Assembly (NCBI GenBank): GCA_016705125.1
Contig: JADIYW010000036.1
Coordinates: 1 to 64,000, forward strand
Direction of reading: 5' to 3'
DNA from: Bacteroidota bacterium
GTDB lineage: Bacteria; Bacteroidota; Bacteroidia; Chitinophagales; JADIYW01
Length of the DNA: 64,000 nt
The notes beneath the pieces are model-generated. The model made no database searches, was not told the origin of the DNA, and was given only the letters and a program-made list of their open reading frames with translations. The first letter of the stretch is position 1, and each line of letters opens with the position of its first letter. This document shows, piece by piece, positions 1 to 8,211 of this stretch. The position numbers and the translations under genes are program-made.

Positions 1-200
1 CGGGCAATCCCGACTTTTCATTTGTTTGATATCAATTCCAGTATGAAAATGATTATTTCTCAATTCGCAAGTACCCGCTAATTTAAGTTCCAATATTTAA
101 AGGATTACCAAAATAATCTTTAGGATAATCATTGGTTAAATTGTTTTGGCCAAACGAATCAAAACAAATCCAAGAAATACAATCCCGTAAATTCTACTCC
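1..200 (-). pseudogene. M23 family metallopeptidase, N-terminal fragment with frameshifts
   Basis: The reverse strand encodes the start of a Bacteroidota-type M23 (LytM) peptidase, cut off by the window edge. One frame gives NNLTNDYPKDYFGNPLNI. It hits a stop, and the next frame continues LAGTCELRNNHFHTGIDIK, the zinc-site region of this family (HxxxD in HFHTGID). One extra A after IDIK would restore the family-like TNEKSGLP. A degenerate hydrophobic stretch upstream resembles a signal peptide. As written the gene is not translatable. I infer either single-base losses in the assembly or a decayed gene. The family match is firm on these motifs; the exact 5' end is approximate. Confidence 0.6.
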
Positions 201-207
201 AATTCAA

Positions 208-872
208 TTAAAAGTTAGGTTTAAATTCATGTCCACCGTCTTCATAAAATGAATTTATATAAATAACTGGCTTACATCAATATCATCGGTTAATAAAAAA
301 GATTCAAGTCTTCTTTATTTATATTTGAATGAACGTTTAAAAGCTCCTCTTCAACCCATGCTAACATTTCCTTTCAGAAACTTTTGCCCATCAATACAAT
401 AGGTACTCGTTCAATTTTCGTGTTTGTACTAAAGCTAAGTACTTCAAACAATTCATCCATGGTACCAAAACCACCTGGCATATAAACGAAACCTTGCGCA
501 TATTTTACAAAAGAGACTTTTCTTACAAAGAAGTAATTGAAATTTATGATTTTGTCTACGTCTATATACGGATTATTATACTGTTCATGAGGTAAATCAA
601 TATTCAAACCAACAGATGCGTCCACCTTTATTAAATGCGCCTTTTGCCTACCTTCCGTATACTGGGCCACCTCCAGTAATAACACCATAGCCTTCCTCAG
701 CCAATTTTTCAGCTAATCTACTGTTAATTGATAATATTTATTATCTGGCTGAGTTCTAGCAGATTGAAAATGGAAATACAAGGCCCAATTCTATTCATCA
801 TTTCGTAGAAGTAACAAATTGCTCATTATCTAAAAAACGCCCCAACTGTTTGAGGGCATTTATTTGTGTCAT
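208..872 (-). pseudogene. LOG family protein (TIGR00730), frame-disrupted
   Basis: Pieces of a LOG-family protein, the family of cytokinin riboside 5'-monophosphate phosphoribohydrolases, lie in order but in different frames. They are MTQINALKQLGAF and NEQFV near 872-815, NRIGPCISIF near 797-768, LAEKLAEEGYGVITGGGP near 718-665, then a readable 104-residue stretch (688-374) with SVGLNI and the signature PGGFGTMDELFE. After a stop where the family normally has Trp (KSF-stop-KEM), the frame continues WVEEELLNVHSNINKEDL and finally INSFYEDGGHEFKPNF ending at 208. Several shifts and stops are needed, so the gene is broken as written. Its homology is clear; whether the damage is biological or an assembly error is open. 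Confidence 0.7.
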
Positions 873-958
873 TTTTTTCTCGATAAGGTTTCTTTTTTTT
901 AAAATCTTCCATAATTTTTCTTTTAAACTTTAATTTTCTTTTCTTTTAAATATTTGGT

Positions 959-2483
959 TTATTTATTTTTTTGTAAATTTTCACTTTTTGAAATTAGAAA
1001 AAGCCCTAACATTGTCAACATGCCGTTTATTATTAATATTTCTATGCCTATTTTATAACCATTAAAAAATAGAATTTGAAAGATTTGTGAGCTTTAAAAC
1101 TAAAGTCTGGATTCATTTAAGTTATTTTTTGCAAACCATTCAATAGTATTGATAAAATCTAATGCAAAATAATAATTAGGTACAAAGACATACATAAATA
1201 GACAATTTATCGTTTATTTTTCCGATTATTAAATTCCGAAGGCAAATAGCCCCAGAATTGGACCATAGGTATATCCTGCCACTTTTAAAATAACATCTAT
1301 TATAGATTTGTCGTTTATCCATTTAAACATCATTACCAATAGGAAAAAAAGAATAGAAAATGAAAAGTGAACAATCCATCTTGTGTTTTTGTTTGCTTTT
1401 CGGTAAGATTTGTTTTCTTTTTAATCCCAAAATATCTATACAAAAGGAAGAAGTAAGCGCAGTTAATGCTCCATCGCTCGGAAACAAAGCGGAAATTAAA
1501 CCTATTATAAAAATTATGGAAACAGCGAAGATAATGAACCACCTAAGGCTATTGATGGGAAACAAGTCGTCACCCTTAAAATCTACACCAATTTTGATTC
1601 CATATATATATAGTATGCCTCCAAGTAATAAAAATAAAAAATTTACTGCCAATAATATAGTACTTAAAGTCAGACATTCTTCTGAGAGTCTTTTAAATTG
1701 GGAACACTGATGTTTTTTTGCATCATTTCCTGATCCAAGCCTGTCATGGCGATGGCAATAAAAGCTCCACCCAAAATTTGTTTTACAAAAAAACCAGGCG
1801 CTTTATAGTCTGTATTAAATAGCGTTGTTAACTTTTCGGCGCTTAAAGTTTTCATTGCACTAAAAAAGCCTAAATCCAATTTGGTTAAAATGGCAAAAAT
1901 ACAAACTACTAAGCCTAAAAGCATAAAAGATGTTTGAAGTGTATCGGTATAAACAATTGTTTTAACGCCACCTTCAAAGGTATATAACAGAATCAAAATT
2001 AAAATAACTAAGGCGGTAAGCCAAAAAGGAACACCCAAACTATTAAGAATAAATATTTGAAGAATATTAACCACCAAATATAATCTTGCTGTGGCTCCCA
2101 ATGCCCTAGATATCACAAAAAACATGGCGCCTGTTTTATAAGACACCATACCAAACCGTTGTTCGAGGTAATGATATATTGAAGTAAGTTTTAGTTTATA
2201 ATATATAGGAAGTAAAATATAAGAAATAGCTAGGTAACCAAAGAAATACCCAATTACGACTTGAAAAATATTGAAAACCATTCAGCCCACTGTCCAGGCA
2301 CACTCACAAACGTGACGCCACTTAAAGAAGTACCTACCATTCCAAAAGCAACAAGCATCCAATTACTCTTTCTGTTTCCTATAAAAAGGAATCATTGTTT
2401 GAGTTTTTAGACGTTTTCCAAGCAATAGCCAATAGGAATAAAAAATACGCCAATACGCAAAGTAAAATTATAGTTGTATTCAT
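959..2483 (-). pseudogene. sodium:solute symporter (SSS family), frame-disrupted
   Basis: A membrane transporter of the sodium:solute symporter family starts at ATG 2483 (MNTTIILLCVLAYFLFLLAI) and is broken by at least four frame changes. The first is in a five-base run at 2382-2386, where one more base restores FFIGNRKSNWMLVAFGMVGT. Others lie near 2275, 1660 and 1225. The two long intact pieces are 2281-1670 (several membrane helices, YTDTLQTSFMLLG) and 1652-1323 (GLISALFPSDGALTALT, the family's characteristic late-helix motif). The tail INGMLTMLGLFLIS ends at 959. Total length (about 508 codons) fits a complete SSS protein. The substrate cannot be read from the sequence. Confidence 0.7.
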
Positions 2484-2606
2484 TTATCTTATTTTCATCG
2501 TTTAAAACTCATGTAATCTAAATATAAAAAAGGTATCTAATTAAAAAAAACATTTTTTATTTAAGGATTAATCACGCAAAATACAAAAAAAGTCATTTAA
2601 ACAAAT

Positions 2607-2614
2607 TAATTTTG
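2607..2614 (+). promoter_or_regulatory. -7 promoter element of recR
   Basis: TAATTTTG matches the Bacteroidota TAnnTTTG element and ends three bases before the recR ATG. Transcription would start at or next to the start codon, giving a leaderless mRNA. No TTTG -33 partner is visible, so this is tentative. Confidence 0.35.
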
Positions 2615-2617
2615 AAG

Positions 2618-3238
2618 ATGGATTTTTCCTCTAAACTTATTGAAGAAGCTGTGAACGCCTTTTCCTCTCTCCCTGGGATAGGAAAAAAAACGGCATTAAG
2701 ACTTGTAATTCACCTTTTACAAAGTGATATACAAAAAACTGAAAAATTTAGTCATTCCCTTTTAAAGATGCGAACCGAAATAAAGTTTTGTACAAACTGT
2801 CACAATGTTTCAGACGAAAACATTTGCAATATATGTAGCAACCAAAGGCGGGACAATACCACAATTTGTGTAGTTGAAAATTTTAGAGATATTTTATCTA
2901 TTGAAAATACGCATCATTATCATGGTACTTACCACGTTTTAGATGGATTAATATCGCCAATAGAAGGTATTGGCCCAGACAAACTAAATATTCCTTCATT
3001 AATAAATAGAATTGAAAAAGGAGAAGTGAAAGAGCTGATAATGGCACTTAATCCAACTATCGATGGCGACACGACCATTTTTTATTTATCTAAAATAGTC
3101 TCAAAATACGGCATAAAGATTACTACGATTGCTCGCGGGATTTCTTTTGGTGGCGAGTTAGAATATGTTGATGATATTACACTTGGTAGGTCAATTAGTG
3201 CCAGACTTCCTTTTGAAAATTATTTAAGCGGCCAATGA
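2618..3238 (+). CDS. recR: recombination protein RecR
   Basis: RecR acts with RecO (and RecF) to load RecA on gapped DNA. The 206-residue protein has the N-terminal helix-hairpin-helix (LPGIGKKTALRL, residues 18-29), a four-cysteine zinc finger (CTNC at 58-61 and CNIC about ten residues later) and a Toprim domain. Length is normal for the family. An in-frame TTG at 2612 would add MK, but ATG 2618 is preferred because the protein then begins directly with the conserved helix. The 3' end overlaps the next gene by four bases (ATGA), indicating translational coupling. Its partner recO, also in this window, is frameshifted. Confidence 0.95.
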   Translation: MDFSSKLIEEAVNAFSSLPGIGKKTALRLVIHLLQSDIQKTEKFSHSLLKMRTEIKFCTNCHNVSDENICNICSNQRRDNTTICVVENFRDILSIENTHHYHGTYHVLDGLISPIEGIGPDKLNIPSLINRIEKGEVKELIMALNPTIDGDTTIFYLSKIVSKYGIKITTIARGISFGGELEYVDDITLGRSISARLPFENYLSGQ

Positions 3239-5202
3239 TAAAATTATCTATTATAATTGTAAATTATAATGTAAAGCACTTTTTGGAGCAGGCTTTAAAT
3301 TCGATATTCCAATCGAATACAAGTTTTGAATATGAAGTTTTGGTGGTGGATAATTATAGTGCCGATGGCTCGGTAGAAATGCTAATTGCCAACTTACCTC
3401 AAGTTAAGGTTTTTGCTGAAAAACAAAATCATGGCTTTTCGAAAGGCAATAATATAGCTATAAAAAAATCTAAGGGTGAATTTGTTCTTTTACTCAATCC
3501 AGACACTGTATTAGAAGAGGATACCCTTGAGAAAGTAGTTGAATTTATGGACAAACATAAAGATGTTGGCGGGCTAGGTGTAAAAATGATGGATGGGAGT
3601 GGGAAATTTTTGCCTGAAAGTAAAAGAGGATTCCCAACACCAATGGCGGCATTTTATAAAATGTCGGGCTTGGCCTCCCTTTTTCCGGGATCAAAAAAAT
3701 TTGGACAATACCATCTTACCTATTTAGACAAAAACCAAACGCAAGAAGTTGATGTTTTGTCGGGAGCATTTATGTTATTGCGAAAGTCGGTTTTAGACAA
3801 TATTGGATTATTAGATGAAACCTTTTTCATGTATGGTGAGGATATTGATTTATCTTACAGAATTAAAAAAGAGGGATTTAAAAATTTCTATTTTGCCGAC
3901 ACGAAAATTATTCATTTTAAAGGAGAAAGCACAAAAAAAGGATCCTTAAATTATGTGCGGGTTTTTTATCAAGCCATGATTATTTTTTTAGAAAAGCATT
4001 ATAGTGGTCCGCAACAAAAAGCTATAGTTTTAGGAATTAAGGTAGCGATTTATTTACGTGCTGCGCTCTCAATTATTCAAAATTTTGTAAAAACGATTGC
4101 TTGGCCGTTAATAGATATAATAACTTTCTTTATTGGAATGGTATTAATCAAAGAATTTTGGGAAAATGTGGTTAAAATAAATGAAAAAACAAGCTATCCA
4201 AAAGAATTTTTCTTTGTAAATGTGCCCCTTTATATAACAATATGGGTTATAGGTATATTTTTTTCGGGAGGCTATGATAAAAACTACAAGTACCTCAAAA
4301 TTATAAGAGGCTTAAGTATTGGAACCCTTATAATTGCGGCAATATATGGTTTTTTAAGCATGAAATACCGCTTTAGTCGGGGTATGATTGTTACAGGATT
4401 TGTATGGGCCGCTACAATTACATTATGTAGCCGTTTATTTTTTCTTTTTATAAAAGGGAATCCAAAATCTTTATTTACAGATATAAAAAAGATGCTCATT
4501 GTTGGTGATAAAACGGATGCCATGAAAGTGGTGCAGTTATTACAAAAAGTAGGCATAAAAAAATCGTATTTAGGATTTGTTTGCAATAAAAAAGAGGATG
4601 AAAAGGAGGAAGAATATTTAGGAAAACTAGATAATTTAAAAAACATTGCCGATTTATTGAAGCCTGATGAAATTATTTTCTGTTCCAAACACCTTTCAAA
4701 CAATAAAATAATTGGATTTATGTCTGACCTAGGTGGCAGTATAGAGTTTAAAATCGCTCCAGAGGAAGGGGCTGGAATAATTGGAAGCCATTCCAAAAAT
4801 TCTTCAGGCGATTTGATCACCATTGATGTAGGATTTAAAATAAATTCTAGCAGTGGCAAAAGAAATAAGCGAATATTTGATGCAGCATTATCGCTCCTTT
4901 TTATTATTTTATTTCCTATTATTTTATTTTTCATTCAAAACAAAAAGAAAAGTTTGATTAATTTGTTCCATATTTTTATCGGAAAAAAATCATTTGTAGG
5001 TTATAGCGACGAAAATAATTTGGACAAAAAGAGCATATTGCCTAAAATAAAACCAGGTATTTTATTTCCAAAAGATTCTTTAGACAATAAAATGCCAGAA
5101 ATGGAAATCGCCCAAAGAGCTAATTTTATTTATGCAAAAGAATATCAGGTATTTAGCGATTTAAATATAGTATTCAGAAATATAGGAAAATTGGGCAGAT
5201 GA
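3235..5202 (+). CDS. membrane glycosyltransferase family 2 with degenerate sugar-transferase-like C-terminus
   Basis: The first 250 residues are a GT-A fold, family 2 glycosyltransferase. It carries VDNYSADGS (nucleotide-sugar loop), NHGFSKGNN, LLLNPDT at the DXD position and GEDIDLSYR (catalytic-base region). Then come about four hydrophobic segments (residues 270-410), and a Rossmann-like stretch starting MLIVGDKTDAMKVVQLLQKV, as found before the catalytic domain of polyprenyl-phosphate sugar transferases. The tail KRIFDAALSLLFIILFPIIL and later GKKSFVGY and KPGILFP resemble the membrane anchor and core of those transferases, but most of the catalytic stretch is missing. It probably builds a cell-surface glycan at the inner membrane. 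Acceptor and sugar are unknown. It is translationally coupled to recR. Confidence 0.8.
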   Translation: MIKLSIIIVNYNVKHFLEQALNSIFQSNTSFEYEVLVVDNYSADGSVEMLIANLPQVKVFAEKQNHGFSKGNNIAIKKSKGEFVLLLNPDTVLEEDTLEKVVEFMDKHKDVGGLGVKMMDGSGKFLPESKRGFPTPMAAFYKMSGLASLFPGSKKFGQYHLTYLDKNQTQEVDVLSGAFMLLRKSVLDNIGLLDETFFMYGEDIDLSYRIKKEGFKNFYFADTKIIHFKGESTKKGSLNYVRVFYQAMIIFLEKHYSGPQQKAIVLGIKVAIYLRAALSIIQNFVKTIAWPLIDIITFFIGMVLIKEFWENVVKINEKTSYPKEFFFVNVPLYITIWVIGIFFSGGYDKNYKYLKIIRGLSIGTLIIAAIYGFLSMKYRFSRGMIVTGFVWAATITLCSRLFFLFIKGNPKSLFTDIKKMLIVGDKTDAMKVVQLLQKVGIKKSYLGFVCNKKEDEKEEEYLGKLDNLKNIADLLKPDEIIFCSKHLSNNKIIGFMSDLGGSIEFKIAPEEGAGIIGSHSKNSSGDLITIDVGFKINSSSGKRNKRIFDAALSLLFIILFPIILFFIQNKKKSLINLFHIFIGKKSFVGYSDENNLDKKSILPKIKPGILFPKDSLDNKMPEMEIAQRANFIYAKEYQVFSDLNIVFRNIGKLGR

Positions 5203-5252
5203 TGATTTCTAATAACTTATTAATTGGCGCACTTTTTGATTAATTTTAAAGG

Positions 5253-6470
5253 ATGAAAAAAATATGTCTTTTACTCGCTGTTTGGATTTCCTTCTATGGC
5301 AATAATTCTTTTGCGCAAATTGTAACGCCAAAAATTGACACTTTAAACAATGTAATAGTATCTCAGAAAAAAACGGTAGAAGAAATTTTTAAAGAAGTAG
5401 AGGTTTTAAAGCTATTAGAAATACAAAAAAAGATAAAAGAAATAGCTTTACCAACTCCCATCCAAGGAGAAGAAATTGTAAACCACTCTGCCTATACACT
5501 TAGTTATAATGATGAACATGAACAGCCCAATTGGGTAGTACATATGGTTACAAAAGATATTTTATATGGCGCTGTGAGTCGTACTAACGATTTTAGACCA
5601 GATCCTAACTTAAAATGTGGCAGTATGGATTCCGTTGATTACTGGAATTCAGGATTTGACAGGGGGCATTTAGCGCCATCTGCCGATTTTAGGTGGAGCC
5701 TAAATGCTTTAAGTGAATCGTATTATTATAGCAACATGAGCCCGCAGGTAGCAGACTTAAATAGGGGCGCTTGGTCGAAGCTAGAAAATCAGGGTCGTGA
5801 ATGGTCGCTCGACTGCAATGAATTATTTGTGGTAACTGGTCCAGTATTAAAACCAAATTTGCCTAAAGTTCAACAAGGATCTTTTCGATTATCGATACCG
5901 GAATATTATTACAAAATATTCGTTGACTTATATGGCCCCGAATATAAAGCAATCGCTTTTATAATGCCAAACAAAAAAATAGATGACCCTATTATGAATT
6001 ATGTGGTTTCAATTGATGAAATAGAAAAGAAAACTGGAATTGATTTTTTTCCAACCTTAGATGATAGTTTGGAAGAAAGATTGGAAAAGAAAAGTATTGT
6101 AGAGGAATGGCCTGCATCTGTTCAATCTACCTCAGCGGCAGCAGTTCCTATTAATTTTGAAAAAGGCCAGATTGGCACGGCACAGGTAAAATATTTTTTT
6201 GGCGAAACAGCAACCGTTTGCGGACAAGTTGTTGCTACCAAATACAAAATAAATGGCAAATCAGATCCAACGTATATTAACCTTGATAAAAAATGGCCTG
6301 AAACAGTATTTACGTTGATGGTTTTTGGTAAAGACAGAATAAATTTTTCATATAAACCAGAAGAATTTTTGACAGACAAAAAAATATGCGTTACCGGAAA
6401 AGTGGGTGAATTTAATGGCACACCACAAATCATAGCCACCGATGAAACGCAAATCCAGATTATGGAATAG
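5253..6470 (+). CDS. exported DNA/RNA non-specific endonuclease with C-terminal OB-fold-like domain
   Basis: The protein starts with a signal peptide (MKKICLLLAVWISFYGNNSFAQ). A central NUC-type (beta-beta-alpha metal) nuclease domain at about residues 75-265 carries the catalytic DRGHLAPSADF and the downstream SNMSPQVADLNRGAW with the metal-binding Asn. From about residue 310 to the end lies an extra domain (ETATVCGQVVA, INLDKKWP, FTLMVFG, KICVTGKVGEFNGTPQI) that resembles the OB folds of the tRNA_anti/YhcR kind. Likely role: periplasmic or extracellular nucleic-acid degradation. An AAAGG ribosome-binding site precedes the ATG. The gene stands alone between the glycosyltransferase and the phosphatase. 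Confidence 0.88.
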   Translation: MKKICLLLAVWISFYGNNSFAQIVTPKIDTLNNVIVSQKKTVEEIFKEVEVLKLLEIQKKIKEIALPTPIQGEEIVNHSAYTLSYNDEHEQPNWVVHMVTKDILYGAVSRTNDFRPDPNLKCGSMDSVDYWNSGFDRGHLAPSADFRWSLNALSESYYYSNMSPQVADLNRGAWSKLENQGREWSLDCNELFVVTGPVLKPNLPKVQQGSFRLSIPEYYYKIFVDLYGPEYKAIAFIMPNKKIDDPIMNYVVSIDEIEKKTGIDFFPTLDDSLEERLEKKSIVEEWPASVQSTSAAAVPINFEKGQIGTAQVKYFFGETATVCGQVVATKYKINGKSDPTYINLDKKWPETVFTLMVFGKDRINFSYKPEEFLTDKKICVTGKVGEFNGTPQIIATDETQIQIME

Positions 6471-6558
6471 GTCTTTTCAATTTAAAACAAAAAAATTATT
6501 TTCCAATTGAATAAAAAAACACTATTTTTAGGGTAGTTTATTTTTATAAAAATTGGTT

Positions 6559-8184
6559 ATGAAAAAGTTTGCTTTAATACTATCCATATTTTCCTTTGTA
6601 ATTGGAAATCTACATGCTCAAAATTTGATGCGAGGCCCATATCTACAAAGTATGCTTCCTACGGGCGTAAAAATAATGTGGAGAACAGATGTGCCAGCCA
6701 TTTCGAAAATAGAATTTGGCTTAAGTAAAGACAATTTATCTGAAACAATAAGTTCCGATTCCTTAGAAATTGACCATGTATTGGAGTTAAAAAATTTAAT
6801 ACCTAGCACAACTTATTTTTATAAAGTATCTGCAAATAATGTTTTAGCAGGTGGAGACGAGTGGCATCATTTTACTACGGCTCCTCCTTTCGGTTCTACC
6901 ACTCCTTTTCGGGCATGGATTTTAGGTGATTTTGGAGCTGAAAACCAAGACCAGATATTGGTAAAACGTTCATTTTTAGAGTATTCCGCTGCAAACCCTG
7001 TCGATTTTTGGATGTGGCTTGGCGACAATACTTATACTTCTGGAAAGGATTTTGAATACCAAAATTCAGTTTTTTCTTCCGATTATGGCTATGATTCTAT
7101 CTTTAGGTATTTGCCTTTTTATCCTACACCTGGCAATCATGATTATGGAAGTGTAATTCAGGGTGCAAATGGAGTGCATAGGGGTCCATATTTCAACATT
7201 GTAAATGTGTTTCAGAATGGAGAAGCAGGTGGAGAGCCTTCCAATACCGAAAAATATTATTCCTACGATTATGGAAATGTGCATTTTATTTCCCTTAACT
7301 CTGAATCATATACAGAAGTTTTTTTAACCAATTTAGGAATGAAAAATTGGCTAATTCGTGATTTACAAAAAAACACACAACCATTTACAGTGGTTTATTG
7401 GCATCAATGTCCTTATTCAAAAGGATCGCACAATTCAGATGCTGCTTGGGAAATAGTAATAAGAGCCATGCGTGAAAATTTTGTCCCTATCCTAGAAGAG
7501 TACAACGTAGATTTAGTACTTACAGGCCATAGTCATGTGTTTGAACGCAGCTACTTAATGCACGGGCATTATGCCAATTCGGCTAGTTTTGATTCGGCTA
7601 CAATGGTTGTAAACGGCAGTTCTGGCAATATTGATGAAGGAACGCCATACCTCAAATTTTTGCCAGGAGAAGGCGATGGAAGTCGTAATGGAACCGTATA
7701 TGTAGTTGCAGGCAATGGAGGCAAAAGTGAGCCCAATCCTGCGTTAAACCATCCTGCATTTTTTGCGGTTGACGGTGGAGAGGGCGTATGTGGTTCACTT
7801 ATAATGGATGTTGAAGATAATAGAATTGATATGCGTTACTTGCGTAAAAATGGGACAATTGGCGATTATTTTACCATAATAAAGGAAACGAGCACTGGCA
7901 TTAATCAAAATGAAATATTTCAAAAACTAAATGTGTTTCCTAATCCTTCAAAAAATGAAATTAATCTTGAATTGTTTTCGGAAAACATAAATAAAATTAG
8001 AATCTCTCTTTTGGATATAAATGGCAAACAATTGGGCATATATTTTGATGGAAATATATTAAAAGGAAACAATACAATTAAATTAGATTTTTCAAATTTA
8101 AATCTTGCGCCTGGCACTTATTTTTTAAACATAACAGACAATGAAAACAAGCAAGAATCGGTAAAAATTATGCTGCTCGAATAA
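6559..8184 (+). CDS. T9SS-secreted purple acid phosphatase-type metallophosphoesterase
   Basis: A signal peptide (residues 1-21, ending LHAQ) leads to a fibronectin-III-like purple acid phosphatase N-domain (residues 25-105), then a binuclear metallophosphatase domain. Metal ligands visible are GDFG, GDNTY, PGNHDYG, YWHQ and GHSHVFER. The C-terminal 85 residues form a type A T9SS sorting domain (VFPNPSKNEINLEL ending VKIMLLE), so the enzyme is predicted to be exported by the type IX system and anchored or released at the surface. It would free phosphate from organic esters. A TTG lies six bases upstream (6553), but ATG 6559 gives a normal signal peptide. It converges on dsbD with 11 bases between stops. 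Confidence 0.9.
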   Translation: MKKFALILSIFSFVIGNLHAQNLMRGPYLQSMLPTGVKIMWRTDVPAISKIEFGLSKDNLSETISSDSLEIDHVLELKNLIPSTTYFYKVSANNVLAGGDEWHHFTTAPPFGSTTPFRAWILGDFGAENQDQILVKRSFLEYSAANPVDFWMWLGDNTYTSGKDFEYQNSVFSSDYGYDSIFRYLPFYPTPGNHDYGSVIQGANGVHRGPYFNIVNVFQNGEAGGEPSNTEKYYSYDYGNVHFISLNSESYTEVFLTNLGMKNWLIRDLQKNTQPFTVVYWHQCPYSKGSHNSDAAWEIVIRAMRENFVPILEEYNVDLVLTGHSHVFERSYLMHGHYANSASFDSATMVVNGSSGNIDEGTPYLKFLPGEGDGSRNGTVYVVAGNGGKSEPNPALNHPAFFAVDGGEGVCGSLIMDVEDNRIDMRYLRKNGTIGDYFTIIKETSTGINQNEIFQKLNVFPNPSKNEINLELFSENINKIRISLLDINGKQLGIYFDGNILKGNNTIKLDFSNLNLAPGTYFLNITDNENKQESVKIMLLE

Positions 8185-8211
8185 ATTTCAATCGTTTATT
8201 TTTTGAAATTT
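8183..8211. terminator. possible bidirectional terminator between phosphatase and dsbD
   Basis: AAATTTCAA (8183-8191) is complementary to TTGAAATTT (8203-8211), with a T-rich loop. It overlaps the last codons of dsbD and follows the phosphatase stop. The stem is AT-rich and weak. Confidence 0.35.

Noticed and set aside
1360..1710. 116-codon plus-strand open frame
   Set aside because: It is antisense to the disrupted SSS transporter, whose motifs are clear on the minus strand.
4284..4934. 216-codon minus-strand open frame
   Set aside because: Antisense to the well-supported glycosyltransferase; no recognisable domain.
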